From the NCBI GenBank assembly GCA_028291055.1, contig JAQGIP010000018.1:1-58004 (forward strand): 58,004 bases of DNA, given 5' to 3'. The notes beneath the pieces were generated by a model. That model searched no databases, was not told where the DNA came from, and saw nothing but the letters and a program-made list of their open reading frames with translations. A program made the translations under genes and the position numbers. The stretch comes from Caulobacter sp. GTDB taxonomy: Bacteria > Pseudomonadota > Alphaproteobacteria > Caulobacterales > Caulobacteraceae. Below, piece by piece: positions 1-7,807 of this stretch; the first letter of the stretch is position 1; every line of letters starts with the position of its first letter.

Positions 1-114
1 GACGTTCTCGCCCGTCCGGCCCGTGCCGGCCGCGCCCAGCTGACCGTTCGACCCCAGAACCCAGGCCGAGCTGCGCTGAAGACCCAAGCCGTTGCCGGTG
101 ACAATCGCAACCAT
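1..114 (-). CDS. N-terminus of a large RHS/YD-repeat-like protein (partial)
   Basis: ATG at 112-114 reads 38 codons toward the left edge without a stop; the rest lies outside the window. The N-terminus (MVAIVTGNGLGLQRSSAWVL, then SNGQLG) resembles, from memory, the start of very large repeat-containing surface proteins of Caulobacterales that carry YD/RHS-type repeats and a LysM module near the C-terminus. There is no Sec signal peptide. A LysM fragment at 1213-1608 on the same strand looks like the tail of such a protein. The family assignment is inference from a short stretch; the open frame itself is seen directly. Confidence 0.5.
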   Translation of the reverse strand, partial: MVAIVTGNGLGLQRSSAWVLGSNGQLGAAGTGRTGENV

Positions 115-227
115 CGTGCGCCCCCAAATCGACAGGGCGGCGCAAATGGCAACCCCGCCCTTAGACTCTTAAGTCCGAACGAAGCGGCCGGCGGTTTATG
201 GAAAAATATAAGAGCAGCCAAAATATC

Positions 228-459
228 TCAGAAGCGGCTGGAATCATTGTCGGAATTTCGTCGAGGGCGTTTTACCAACACCCGTGCCATTTCGATGTCG
301 CGGCCATGATCGAACACTAGAACGACACCGGTGGCCGCTGCATGACTGCGAAAAAGTGGCCTCAGACACTTTCATGGCGGACACAGGCTGTGGGCTGAAG
401 TAGCCGGACTTATTCGCCATCAGGCTGTCGATGATGGAAGGCGCCGAAACGTCGGTCAC
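228..459 (-). pseudogene. small phage-like gene coupled to DUF1353, possibly frameshifted
   Basis: A GTG at 457-459 overlaps the stop of the DUF1353 gene (GTGA), as in translationally coupled genes. The first frame runs about 36 codons (TDVSAPSIIDSLMANKSGYF early) and then becomes poor in sense. At a run of five A on the plus strand (351-355, T5 in the gene), dropping one base continues into a more protein-like frame (ATGVVLVFDHGRDIEMARVL) that ends at 228. Either the gene is frameshifted, or the native short product ends at 244. No family is recognised. The rest of 115-455 shows no other gene. Confidence 0.3.
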
Positions 460-926
460 GCCATCTCCTTGGGCGTAGCAGGCTTGCGGTCCGTCTTGCC
501 CCAGCCGCCCCCGCCTCCGACCCGGACCGCCGCCCAGATCACGAACTGCTCCCAGGCGCCGATGCTTCGGTCGGCCATGCCCTCCTTGAGGATGGCGTCG
601 GACTCGGCACGGCTGTAGGGCTCCGCGCGGGTGATGCCCCGACGCTTGTGCCAATGGCCCGACCCTTCTGTGTCGTAGAGGAAGTCGTGGATGATCGCCG
701 CCTTCACCCACGGCCCGTCTGGGGGATAGAAGGACCAGACAGCCCGAGGGATGGACGCGAGGTCTGTGACGAACCCAGCCGGCACCGTGATTACGTCGCT
801 CGGATCATCGCCGGTCTGGTAGGCCAGATCGTCGCGAAGCGCCCAAAGCGAGCGGCCCGCGCGGATCGACGGCGCATCTCGGTTGTCGAGGAGGACCAGG
901 ACCAACTTCCCTGCGAACCGGCTCAT
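456..926 (-). CDS. DUF1353 family protein (phage-associated)
   Basis: This encodes 156 residues from the ATG at 924-926, which has GGAG about six bases upstream; a longer in-frame extension to 998 lacks this signal. The central stretch VPAGFVTDLASIPRAVW followed by IIHDFLY (about residues 47-83) is characteristic of DUF1353, a family common in phage tail/lysis regions and genomic islands. Its biochemical function is not established. A Gly-rich segment near the C-terminus precedes a short charged tail. It lies in the island ending at comM and overlaps the next small gene by four bases. The family call is strong; the role is unknown. Confidence 0.8.
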   Translation of the reverse strand: MSRFAGKLVLVLLDNRDAPSIRAGRSLWALRDDLAYQTGDDPSDVITVPAGFVTDLASIPRAVWSFYPPDGPWVKAAIIHDFLYDTEGSGHWHKRRGITRAEPYSRAESDAILKEGMADRSIGAWEQFVIWAAVRVGGGGGWGKTDRKPATPKEMA

Positions 927-1024
927 CCAAGCGCTCCAATCCAGAAGACGTCGGCCACATTGGAGGGCCCAGCGAAATTTCCATCGCACCGGCCGCACAC
1001 CGATGCGTTGCTAATCATGGCTAT

Positions 1025-1138
1025 TCACAACTTGCGGTCAAGATTGTTAGCCGCCGGCCGTAGGACGGCAATGCGGATCGCCAAGGACAGGCCCGCCAGC
1101 AGATTCGTGAGGGCTAGACCGCTCGCCGCCAAGAGCAC
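1025..1138 (-). CDS. possible 37-residue membrane protein
   Basis: A GTG at 1136-1138 opens 37 codons giving one hydrophobic stretch (LLAASGLALTNLLAGLSLAI) followed by a short basic tail ending RKL. This is the size and form of a small inner-membrane or holin-like protein, and it sits directly before the phage-type DUF1353 gene. The ribosome site is weak (GGCGGGG) and there is no homology support. It could be chance coding in a high-GC intergenic gap. Confidence 0.28.
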   Translation of the reverse strand: MLLAASGLALTNLLAGLSLAIRIAVLRPAANNLDRKL

Positions 1139-1212
1139 CGGCCCCGCCGGCGAGGGTTAGCAGCGGAGGCTGCCCAAGGGGTAAAATTCCTCTGGGGCCG
1201 CGGCCGAGGCGC

Positions 1213-1608
1213 TCAGGCGCTGGGAGGGCTGGCGTTCGGAATACGCAGCACCTGACCGAGGTAAATCCGGTCCGGATCGACTATCTTGTCGCGATTGGCC
1301 GCGTGGATATCCGTCCATCGCGCTGGGTCACCATAGAAGCGCTTTGCGAGACCGCCCAGCGTTTCGCCCGCTCCGACTTCATGCAGTTGGAATGTTCCCA
1401 CCGCCGGCACGACCTTGGGTCCAATGCCCACAGCCGCCGGCGCTATGTTGTTCAAATCGGCGGCTACCTGGTCCAGGGTGGGTGGTCGATAGACCTTGCC
1501 GTCCTTGAGATTCGTCGCCTCATCTACCCAGCGCCGACGCGCACTCAGACTCACTTGGTAGAGCGCTTTTGGTCCTGGCCGACGATCCTGGCTCGGCAAC
1601 ATCCCCAT
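1213..1608 (-). CDS. LysM-domain protein, probable orphan C-terminal fragment
   Basis: About 131 residues from an ATG at 1606-1608 preceded by AAGG; the frame stays open to 1647. Residues about 73-125 form a LysM domain (VGAGETLGGLAKRFYGDPAR, then IHAANRD and YLGQVLRIP), a peptidoglycan/chitin-binding module. Just before it is RPPTLDQVAADLN, a segment I associate with the C-terminal part of very large YD/RHS-type proteins that end in LysM. There is no signal peptide, so the product looks like a detached tail rather than a complete secreted protein. It overlaps the 3' end of the upstream secreted-protein gene. Confidence 0.55.
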   Translation of the reverse strand: MGMLPSQDRRPGPKALYQVSLSARRRWVDEATNLKDGKVYRPPTLDQVAADLNNIAPAAVGIGPKVVPAVGTFQLHEVGAGETLGGLAKRFYGDPARWTDIHAANRDKIVDPDRIYLGQVLRIPNASPPSA

Positions 1609-1885
1609 CAGCCTTGCTGACGTCGGACGCGTAACAGAGCGGCGCATAGCCTCCAGCGCGGCTCCAGGCGCTGCGACGGCCGCAACTGCTGCCGTTGCTC
1701 GCCGAGTTATAGGGGCATGGGCAATTCCCGGGATAGCTCGCGATAGATTGTTTGATCATCCGAGCTTTGATTGCCGCGTCGGAGGCTGGCGCCGGCTTGG
1801 CGCTCACCCCATGCGGCGCGGCGCTTGCGATAAATGCCAGCGCGATCGCGAGTCCGATTGGTCTCGAAATGGATTGTGTGTTCAC
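1520..1885 (-). CDS. small secreted Cys-rich protein
   Basis: 121 residues from GTG at 1883-1885, with GGGGAGG five bases upstream. A Sec signal peptide covers roughly residues 1-29 (hydrophobic GLAIALAFIASAA, then VSA-KP). The mature part contains SIASYPGNCPCPYNSA and the pattern C...RSAWSRAGGYAPLCY, a conserved short module in small periplasmic proteins and at the C-terminus of some thermonuclease-like proteins. The four cysteines could form disulfides. Function unknown. The C-terminal 40 residues overlap the LysM gene in another frame and may not be conserved. Located in the island, divergent from the recombinase. Confidence 0.6.
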   Translation of the reverse strand: MNTQSISRPIGLAIALAFIASAAPHGVSAKPAPASDAAIKARMIKQSIASYPGNCPCPYNSASNGSSCGRRSAWSRAGGYAPLCYASDVSKADGDVAEPGSSARTKSALPSESECASALGR

Positions 1886-2038
1886 GGTCGCCTCCCCAGA
1901 CGCGGTGCGACGTTAGCACAACCTATAGAAGTCTGCGAATCGCGAGCGCACAATAAGTTCAGCTCTGCAGGCCGCCTGAGATTCACCTTCAGAATCAACG
2001 GGTGTAAGATCGCGAGGTCGTGGAGATGGGGCGTGGTG

Positions 2039-3553
2039 ATGCAGCCAGTGAGCGTCAAGCAAGTCGGCATATGGATCCGGGTTTCAACCGAGGATCAAGT
2101 TCGAGGGGAAAGTCCCGAGCACCATGAGCGTCGCGCTCGGGCCTATGTGGAAATGAAGGGCTGGGAGGTCGCCGAGGTCTATCGGCTTGAGGCGGTGAGC
2201 GGCAAGGCTGTGATGGGGCACGCAGACGCCCAACGGATGCTGGCGGACATTCGTGCTGGCCGGATCTGCGCCCTGGTGTTCTCGAAGCTCGCACGGCTGG
2301 CCCGCAACACCCGCGAGCTGCTCGAATTCTCGGAGATTTTCCGCGAGGCCGGCGCGGACCTGGTGTCGCTCCAAGAGTCGATCGATACGAGCTCGCCGGC
2401 CGGTCGCCTCTTCTTCACGATGATCGCCGCCATGGCGCAGTGGGAACGCGAGGAGATCGTCGAGCGCGTGAAGGCGTCGGTGCCGGTTCGCGCGCAGCTC
2501 GGCAAGTCCCTCGGCGGCCAGCTTCCGTTCGGCTACCAGCGCGTCGATGGCAAACTTGCGCTGCACCCGGACGAGGCGCCGGTCCGCAAGCTGGTGTTCG
2601 AGTTGTTTGCAGAGCACCGCAGCCGGCGTGGCGTGGCGAAGCTCATGAACCAGCGCGGCTACCGGACACGGAAGGGAAGCCCCTTCACCGACACCACGGT
2701 GATGAACTTCATCACCGATCCTATCGCCCGCGGCAGTCGTCGGACGAACTACACACGCTCAGCCAACCGCGGAAAGGCGTGGGAGCTAAAGCCGGAAAGC
2801 GACTGGGTGTTGCAGGAAGTGGAACCCCTTATTTCCGACGAGCTCTGGGATACCTGCGCCCGTATCGTCGAGGACAAGCGGGCCAAGGAACGGCCGATGC
2901 GCCACACGGTGCACCTCTTTTCGGGGCTCGCGTACTGCGGCTGTGGCACGAAGATGTATGTCCGCTCCGGCTCGCCGAAGTACATCTGCGACGCCTGCCG
3001 CAACAAGATCCCCATCGTGGATATCGAAGCCGTCTTTCGCGAGCAGCTCCGCAGCTTCCTTGTCTCGTCCGACGAGATCGCCGCGCACGCCGCCGCCTCA
3101 GGGGAAGCCATCCGCGAGAAGGAACGGCTTGTGGAACTCGGCCAGGCCGAACTCCGGAAAGTCGCTGCCGACGAAGACCGGCTCTACGACCTGTACAATT
3201 CCGACGCGCTCTCGAAGGAGGATTTCATCCGCCGCCACCGGCCGATCTCCGAACGTCGCCAGCAGATCGACGAACAGCTTCCCCGGCTCCTGGCGGAACT
3301 CGATGTCCTGCGGATAAGCGAACTGACTCGCGAGGAAGCGGTAACAGAAGCTCGAGACCTCTTCAGCCGTTGGGGAGACATGGACGCTTCTGCGAAGCGC
3401 CAGATTGTCGAGACGATCACGGATCGCATCGTCATCGGAAAAGAGGATGTCGAAATCACCCTCCTCCACCTACCGGTGCCCGGAAGTGGCGACAACGATG
3501 CAACGCGACCACAGGGGTTCTGGGCGGCGATCAGCTGGACGCGGGCCGGATAG
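2039..3553 (+). CDS. large serine recombinase / integrase
   Basis: 504 residues from ATG at 2039. Domains: N-terminal resolvase catalytic domain (about 8-150) with WIRVSTEDQ, the catalytic Ser being residue 16, plus [15 protein letters not shown] and [15 protein letters not shown]; Recombinase domain (about 160-260); a zinc ribbon with CGC...CDAC near 300-325; then a coiled-coil segment (about 350-430). This architecture is that of large serine recombinases, which integrate and excise islands or prophages between short att sites. The gene points into truncated comM and its last codons (from about 3514) lie in comM sequence read antisense, so it sits at the end of its own element. A longer upstream in-frame extension has no coding character. 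Confidence 0.92.
   Translation: MQPVSVKQVGIWIRVSTEDQVRGESPEHHERRARAYVEMKGWEVAEVYRLEAVSGKAVMGHADAQRMLADIRAGRICALVFSKLARLARNTRELLEFSEIFREAGADLVSLQESIDTSSPAGRLFFTMIAAMAQWEREEIVERVKASVPVRAQLGKSLGGQLPFGYQRVDGKLALHPDEAPVRKLVFELFAEHRSRRGVAKLMNQRGYRTRKGSPFTDTTVMNFITDPIARGSRRTNYTRSANRGKAWELKPESDWVLQEVEPLISDELWDTCARIVEDKRAKERPMRHTVHLFSGLAYCGCGTKMYVRSGSPKYICDACRNKIPIVDIEAVFREQLRSFLVSSDEIAAHAAASGEAIREKERLVELGQAELRKVAADEDRLYDLYNSDALSKEDFIRRHRPISERRQQIDEQLPRLLAELDVLRISELTREEAVTEARDLFSRWGDMDASAKRQIVETITDRIVIGKEDVEITLLHLPVPGSGDNDATRPQGFWAAISWTRAG
3505..3525. other. inferred attachment-site junction of the island in comM
   Basis: Reading comM on the minus strand, the protein matches the family through IAAQNPC (codon 350 at 3511-3513) and then turns into unrelated sequence belonging to the serine recombinase gene. 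Family members continue with a second Cys and Gly-rich stretch here, so the crossover lies at or just beside 3511-3520. The exact core dinucleotide cannot be fixed without the other end of the element or an empty site. Confidence 0.6.
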
Positions 3554-4560
3554 CGGATGTGGGCGTTGGCGCGGGCCACCACGACCTCGCCGGTCTCCAG
3601 GGGACCGCGCAGGCTGTCGAGCGCCTGGGTGCTGAATTCCGGCAGCTCGTCGAGGAAGAGGACGCCATTGTGGGCCAGGGAGACTTCGCCGGGCTTGGCC
3701 CTGATGCCGCCGCCGGTCAGGGCGGCCATGCTGGCGGAGTGGTGGGGGTTGCGGAAGGGCCGCGCGCGGGTCAGCGCGCCCTTGGCGATCAGGCCGGCCA
3801 CCGAATGGACCATGGAGGTTTCCAGCAGCTCCTGGGCCGAGAGCGGCGGCAGGATGCCGGGCAGGCGCTGGGCCAGCATCGACTTGCCGGAGCCCGGCGG
3901 GCCGCTGAACAGCAGGTTGTGGCCGCCGGCGGCGGCGATCTCCAGGGCGCGCTTGGCGTTCTCCTGGCCCTTGACGTCGCGCAGGTCAGGGCCGGGCGCG
4001 CCCTCGATCACGTCGCCGGGCCGGGGCGGGCTCATCACCTGGCTGCCGCGCACGTGGTTGATCAGCGCGATGATCGACTTGGGCGCCAGGATGCGGATGT
4101 CGTCGCCGGCCCAGGCCGCCTCGGGACCGCTGGCCTCGGGGCAGATCAGCCCCAGGCCGAACCCGCTGACCGCCACGGCGGCGGGCAGGACGCCGGCCAC
4201 GGGCACGATGGAGCCGTCCAGCGACAGCTCGCCGATGGCCGCCCAGCCGTCGAGGGTGTCGGCGGGCAGGATGCCCATGGCCGCCAGGATGGCCAGCGCG
4301 ATGGGCAGGTCGTAGTGGCTGCCCTCCTTGGGCAGGTCGGCGGGCGCGAGGTTGACGACGATCTTCTTGTCGGGGAGCGCCAGGCCCATGCCGGAGAAGG
4401 CGGCGCGGACCCGTTCACGGCTTTCGGCCACCGCCTTGTCGCCCAGGCCCACGATGACGATGCCGCCGCCCATGGCGCCGGACGGGGTCAGCTGGACCTC
4501 GACGTCGACGCGGCGCGCCTCGACGCCCTGGAACGCCACCGTCACGACCTTGGTCGCCAT
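3511..4560 (-). pseudogene. comM: comM (YifB family Mg-chelatase-like ATPase), truncated by island
   Basis: ATG at 4558-4560, with AGGGG upstream, begins [18 protein letters not shown]. ComM is a hexameric AAA+ helicase that drives branch migration during natural transformation. The N-terminal ChlI-like domain, Walker A (GPPGSGKS) and Walker B ([11 protein letters not shown]) are present, but the protein leaves the family at residue 350, in the sensor-1 region, where family members continue to about 510 residues. The frame runs on to 3184 through antisense recombinase sequence, giving a hybrid tail. Loss of sensor 1, the Arg finger and the C-terminal domain should inactivate it. The missing 3' part is expected beyond the far end of the island. 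Confidence 0.88.
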
Positions 4561-4598
4561 TCGCCCCTCCCCGCGAAAACATCCACGATTTGCGTGAC

Positions 4599-4607
4599 TT
4601 ATCCACA
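4599..4607 (+). promoter_or_regulatory. DnaA-box match between comM and gshB
   Basis: TTATCCACA, a perfect match to the high-affinity DnaA box, stands alone 39 bases upstream of the comM start, in the 163-base gap between gshB and comM. A single box may be chance or may make the comM remnant responsive to DnaA. There is no box cluster, so this is not an origin. Confidence 0.35.
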
Positions 4608-4723
4608 ACCCCACCACGAAAGCTGGGCCAGATCAAGAACAAAAAAAGAACTAATGGGGAAACCGTAGGAAAACAGTCACCTAGCCGTCACTGTTCACAG
4701 GTCAAGCTAGGCTTGGCCGTGGA

Positions 4724-5665
4724 TCAGGCCCTGATCTGTTCCACCTTGTCCCATAGCAGGGCCGCCGCGTCCGCCCCGCCGAAGCGTTTCAGCTGCTGGG
4801 CGCCGGTCGGCGAGGTGACGTTGATCTCGGTCAGATAGTCGCCGATCACGTCGATGCCGACGAACAGCAGGCCGCGCGCTTTGAGCTCCGGCCCGATGAT
4901 GGCGCAGAGTTCGAGATCGCGCGGGGTCAGCTCCACCGCCGCCGCGCGGCCGCCTCGGGCCAGGTTGGAACGCACCTGTCCGTCGGCCGGAATGCGGTTG
5001 ATGGCGCCCACCGACTCGCCGTCGATCAGCAGGATGCGCTTGTCGCCCTTGCTGACGGCGGGGATGAACTTCTGGGCGATGACCTGCTCGCGGCCGATCA
5101 TGGCGTGCAGTTCCAGCAGGGCGTCGAGGTTGGGATCGTCGGCCTTCAGCCGCACCACGCCCGAGCCGCCGCCGCCATAGAGGGGCTTCAAGACGATGTC
5201 GCCGTGCTTTTCGCGGAAGGCGTAGATGGCCTCGGCGTCGGAGGTGATCAGGGTCGGCGGCTGCACCCCTTCGAATCCGGTGACGAACAGCTTCTCGGGG
5301 GCGTTCCTCACCTCGGCCGGGTTGTTGATCACCAGGGTCTGGGGATGGATCCGCTCCAGGAAGTGGGTAGCGGTGATGTAGGCCATGTCGAAAGGCGGGT
5401 CCTGGCGCATCAGCACCGCGTCGAACTCGCTCATGTCGCGGGTCTCGTAGGGGCCCAGGGTGTGGTGGTCGCCCTTGACGGCGCGCAGGGTCAGGGTGCG
5501 GCCCCGCGCGAAGATGCGCCCGTCCTCCTGGCTCAGTTTTTCGGGGGTGTAGACCCACAGCGAATGGCCCCGGTTCTGGGCCTCGATCATCATCAGGAAG
5601 GTGGTGTCGGTGTCGATGTTGATCCCTTCGACGGGATCCATCTGGATGGCGACTTTCAGCGACAT
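4724..5665 (-). CDS. gshB: glutathione synthetase
   Basis: 313 residues, the usual GshB length. It joins glycine to gamma-glutamylcysteine using ATP, the last step of cytosolic glutathione synthesis. Seen: N-terminal [20 protein letters not shown] typical of bacterial GshB, the [12 protein letters not shown] substrate-domain motif, the ATP-grasp Gly-rich loop ([14 protein letters not shown], about 159-172) and the C-terminal metal-binding INVTSPTG near 286. It is the last gene of the minus-strand run that descends from rdgB, separated from the sirB1-like gene by 27 bases. Confidence 0.97.
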   Translation of the reverse strand: MSLKVAIQMDPVEGINIDTDTTFLMMIEAQNRGHSLWVYTPEKLSQEDGRIFARGRTLTLRAVKGDHHTLGPYETRDMSEFDAVLMRQDPPFDMAYITATHFLERIHPQTLVINNPAEVRNAPEKLFVTGFEGVQPPTLITSDAEAIYAFREKHGDIVLKPLYGGGGSGVVRLKADDPNLDALLELHAMIGREQVIAQKFIPAVSKGDKRILLIDGESVGAINRIPADGQVRSNLARGGRAAAVELTPRDLELCAIIGPELKARGLLFVGIDVIGDYLTEINVTSPTGAQQLKRFGGADAAALLWDKVEQIRA

Positions 5666-5692
5666 GGAGCGGTTTAGCCTTCTAAAGCGGGG

Positions 5693-6511
5693 CTAGTTCA
5701 ACCGCAGCCGGACCCGCTCCCGCGCCGCGCGGGCCGCGATCGTGGCCCCGCCATCCAAGATTTGTGCTTTGCCCAGCGCCTGCAAGGCCCCGGCCAGCGC
5801 TCCCTGTCCCTCGCGGGCGGCGGCCACGTCAAGCCATGGCCGGTGATCGGAGGGGTCGAGCAGGGCGCGGCGCAGGGCGGAACGCTCCGCACGCACGTAA
5901 TCGCGGGCCTGGGCGGCGCGGGCGAAAATATTGTTCTGCAGCCGGATCAGCACGGCGCGGTCGGTCACCGGCTCCATCAGCCGGTCGAGGCGGCCGGCCA
6001 CATCGGGGGTCAGCCCAGCCCGGAAGGCGCGGCGGGTCAGTTCCGAGGGCAGCACCACCCGGCCCTCGCTGAAGGGGTCGAGCGCCAGGGGGCCTTCGGG
6101 GGTTTCGATGCGCAGCAGGAAGTGGCCGGGGAAGTCGACGCCGCGCACGTCCAGGCCCGTGCGGCGGCCCACATGCAGGTAGAAGACCCCCAATGCCACC
6201 GGCAGGCCCTTGCGGCGGCGGCAGACGGCGATGACGTCGGCGTTGTCGAGATTGTCGTAGTCGAGCAGGTCGCCGGCCAGGCCGAGGTCGCCGGCCATGG
6301 CCTCGGCCAGGGCTTCTTCGGGGGATTCGCGCTCCATGCGCCGGGTCAGGTGGGCCACGCCCTCCTCGGCCATCTGGCGCGCGGCGTTGGCGTCGCGGTC
6401 GGGGTCGTCGTGAACGGCGCAGGCCAGGGCGGCCTCAAGCAGCGGGAAGGCGCCGTCGCCCTCTCGCCCGGCGGCCTCCAGCACCTCTTCGGCTTCCTCG
6501 CGCGTCATCAT
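5693..6511 (-). CDS. SirB1 family transglutaminase-like protein
   Basis: 272 residues. The N-terminal half holds the SirB1/transglutaminase-like core: RRRKGLPVALGVFYLHVGRR followed by GVDFPGHFLLRI (about 100-133), the most conserved segment of the family, and the C-terminal part is TPR-like helical repeats. SirB1-type proteins are widespread in proteobacteria; their molecular function is unsettled, and the catalytic Cys of true transglutaminases is not evident. Start MM at 6511 (second ATG 6508). It lies between yraN and gshB on the same strand, with 27-base gaps on each side. Confidence 0.85.
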   Translation of the reverse strand: MMTREEAEEVLEAAGREGDGAFPLLEAALACAVHDDPDRDANAARQMAEEGVAHLTRRMERESPEEALAEAMAGDLGLAGDLLDYDNLDNADVIAVCRRRKGLPVALGVFYLHVGRRTGLDVRGVDFPGHFLLRIETPEGPLALDPFSEGRVVLPSELTRRAFRAGLTPDVAGRLDRLMEPVTDRAVLIRLQNNIFARAAQARDYVRAERSALRRALLDPSDHRPWLDVAAAREGQGALAGALQALGKAQILDGGATIAARAARERVRLRLN

Positions 6512-6538
6512 CGGCGGCTCACGTCCCTCCGGGGGCGA

Positions 6539-6940
6539 CTACCCCCCGCCCCAGGCGTCGGGAATATGACGCGGCCAGCGCCCGGGGGCGAGAGCGATAA
6601 GGTCGAGGCGGATCGACGCATGTTTGAGCGCGGGGCGGGAGGCGGCGATCTTGGCGCCCGCGCGGCGCAGACGCTCACGCTGCACATGGCTGACCGCCTC
6701 CATCGCCGTCTCGATCGTGGCGCGCTGCTTGACCTCGACCACCACCAGCACGCCGCGCTTGAGCGCCAGCAGGTCGATCTCGCCCAGGTGGGAGGCCAGC
6801 CGGAAGCCCAGGATGCGGTAGCCCTTGGCCATCAGCAGCAGGGCGGCGGCCACCTCGGCGCGGCGGCCCGACAGCCGCGCCAGCAGGCCGCGTTTGGCGC
6901 GGACGGCCCCCTTGTCTTGTCGGGCCGCCTCACGTTTCAC
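6539..6940 (-). CDS. yraN: YraN family endonuclease-like protein (UPF0102)
   Basis: 133 residues with the nuclease-fold signature GEIDLLALKRGVLVVVEVKQ (about 53-72), in which the E, D and ExK carboxylates and lysine of the Holliday-junction-resolvase-like core can be seen. YraN proteins are predicted nucleic-acid-binding endonucleases and usually lie beside rsmI, as here. The ATG at 6938-6940 overlaps the rsmI stop by four bases (ATGA), so translation is probably coupled. Confidence 0.92.
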   Translation of the reverse strand: MKREAARQDKGAVRAKRGLLARLSGRRAEVAAALLLMAKGYRILGFRLASHLGEIDLLALKRGVLVVVEVKQRATIETAMEAVSHVQRERLRRAGAKIAASRPALKHASIRLDLIALAPGRWPRHIPDAWGGG

Positions 6941-7806
6941 CTGACGTCCTTCAATTCCAGCGCCCGCAGATAGAGGTCGCGCCGGGGCAGGCCCAGCGCC
7001 TTGGCCACCTGCTTGGCCGCCTCGGCCGGACCCATGCGGGCCAGCGCCTCGGTCAGGGCCGCGTCGGCGTCGTCGGCCCCGGCGGGGACCTCTTCGCCCG
7101 GCGCGATCAGCACCACGATCTCGCCCTTGGGGCCATCCAGGCGCGGGTCGGCGGCCAGTTCCTCCAGGGTTCCGCGGATACAGGTCTCGTGCAGCTTGGT
7201 CAGTTCGCGGGCCACGGCGGCCTCGCGGTTGCCGAACACGGCGGCCATGTCGGTGAGCGAGGCGCGCAGGCGCGGGCCGCTCTCATAGAAGATCAGGGTG
7301 GCGTGGACCGGGGCGAACTCGGTCATGAAGGTGCGCCGGGCCGAACTCTTGGGCGGCGAGAAGCCCACGAACAGGAAGCGGTCGGTGGGCAGCCCCGCGA
7401 TGGTCAGGGCCGCGAGCGCCGCCGAGGGGCCGGGGATGGGCCAGACCGCCGAGCCCTGGGCCACCGCCGCGCGCACCAGCTTGAAGCCGGGGTCGGAGAC
7501 CAGGGGCGTGCCGGCGTCGGAGACCAGGGCGATGCGCTGGTTCTGCATCAGGGCGCCCAGCGCCAACGGTCCGGAGCGGACGGCGGCGTATTCGTCGTAG
7601 CGGTGCAGGGGTTTCTTGATGCCGTAGTGGCTGAGCAGCTTGCCGGCCACGCGGGTGTCTTCGGCCAGCACCATGTCGCAGGCGGCCAGCACGTCCAGCG
7701 CGCGCAGGGTGATGTCGCGCAGATTGCCGATCGGCGTGGCCACCAGATAGAGGCCGGGCGCCAGAGGGGCGTCGGAGAGCGGCGGCGCGGGCGGATGCTT
7801 GGCCAC
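6937..7806 (-). CDS. rsmI: 16S rRNA (cytidine1402-2'-O)-methyltransferase
   Basis: 289 residues. RsmI methylates the 2'-O of C1402 in the ribosomal P site. Family features: LYLVATPIGNLRDITLRALD near the N-terminus, LAEDTRVAGKLLSHYGI, LVSDAGTPLVSDPG (about 96-109) and IPGPSAALAALTIAGLPTD, all tetrapyrrole-methylase-fold SAM-binding segments. The C-terminal KQVAKALGLPRRDLYLRALE is the usual RsmI tail. It overlaps yraN by four bases and follows hemW by one base. Confidence 0.96.
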   Translation of the reverse strand: MAKHPPAPPLSDAPLAPGLYLVATPIGNLRDITLRALDVLAACDMVLAEDTRVAGKLLSHYGIKKPLHRYDEYAAVRSGPLALGALMQNQRIALVSDAGTPLVSDPGFKLVRAAVAQGSAVWPIPGPSAALAALTIAGLPTDRFLFVGFSPPKSSARRTFMTEFAPVHATLIFYESGPRLRASLTDMAAVFGNREAAVARELTKLHETCIRGTLEELAADPRLDGPKGEIVVLIAPGEEVPAGADDADAALTEALARMGPAEAAKQVAKALGLPRRDLYLRALELKDVR

Positions 7807-7807
7807 G

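Noticed and set aside
1748..2038. N-terminal extension of the recombinase frame
   Set aside because: It overlaps the divergent secreted-protein gene, has no ribosome site, and serine recombinases begin a few residues before the catalytic Ser, as from 2039.
3184..3510. Open frame continuing comM through the recombinase on the minus strand
   Set aside because: It is antisense to the strongly supported recombinase and leaves the ComM family at codon 350; it is only the hybrid tail of a broken gene.
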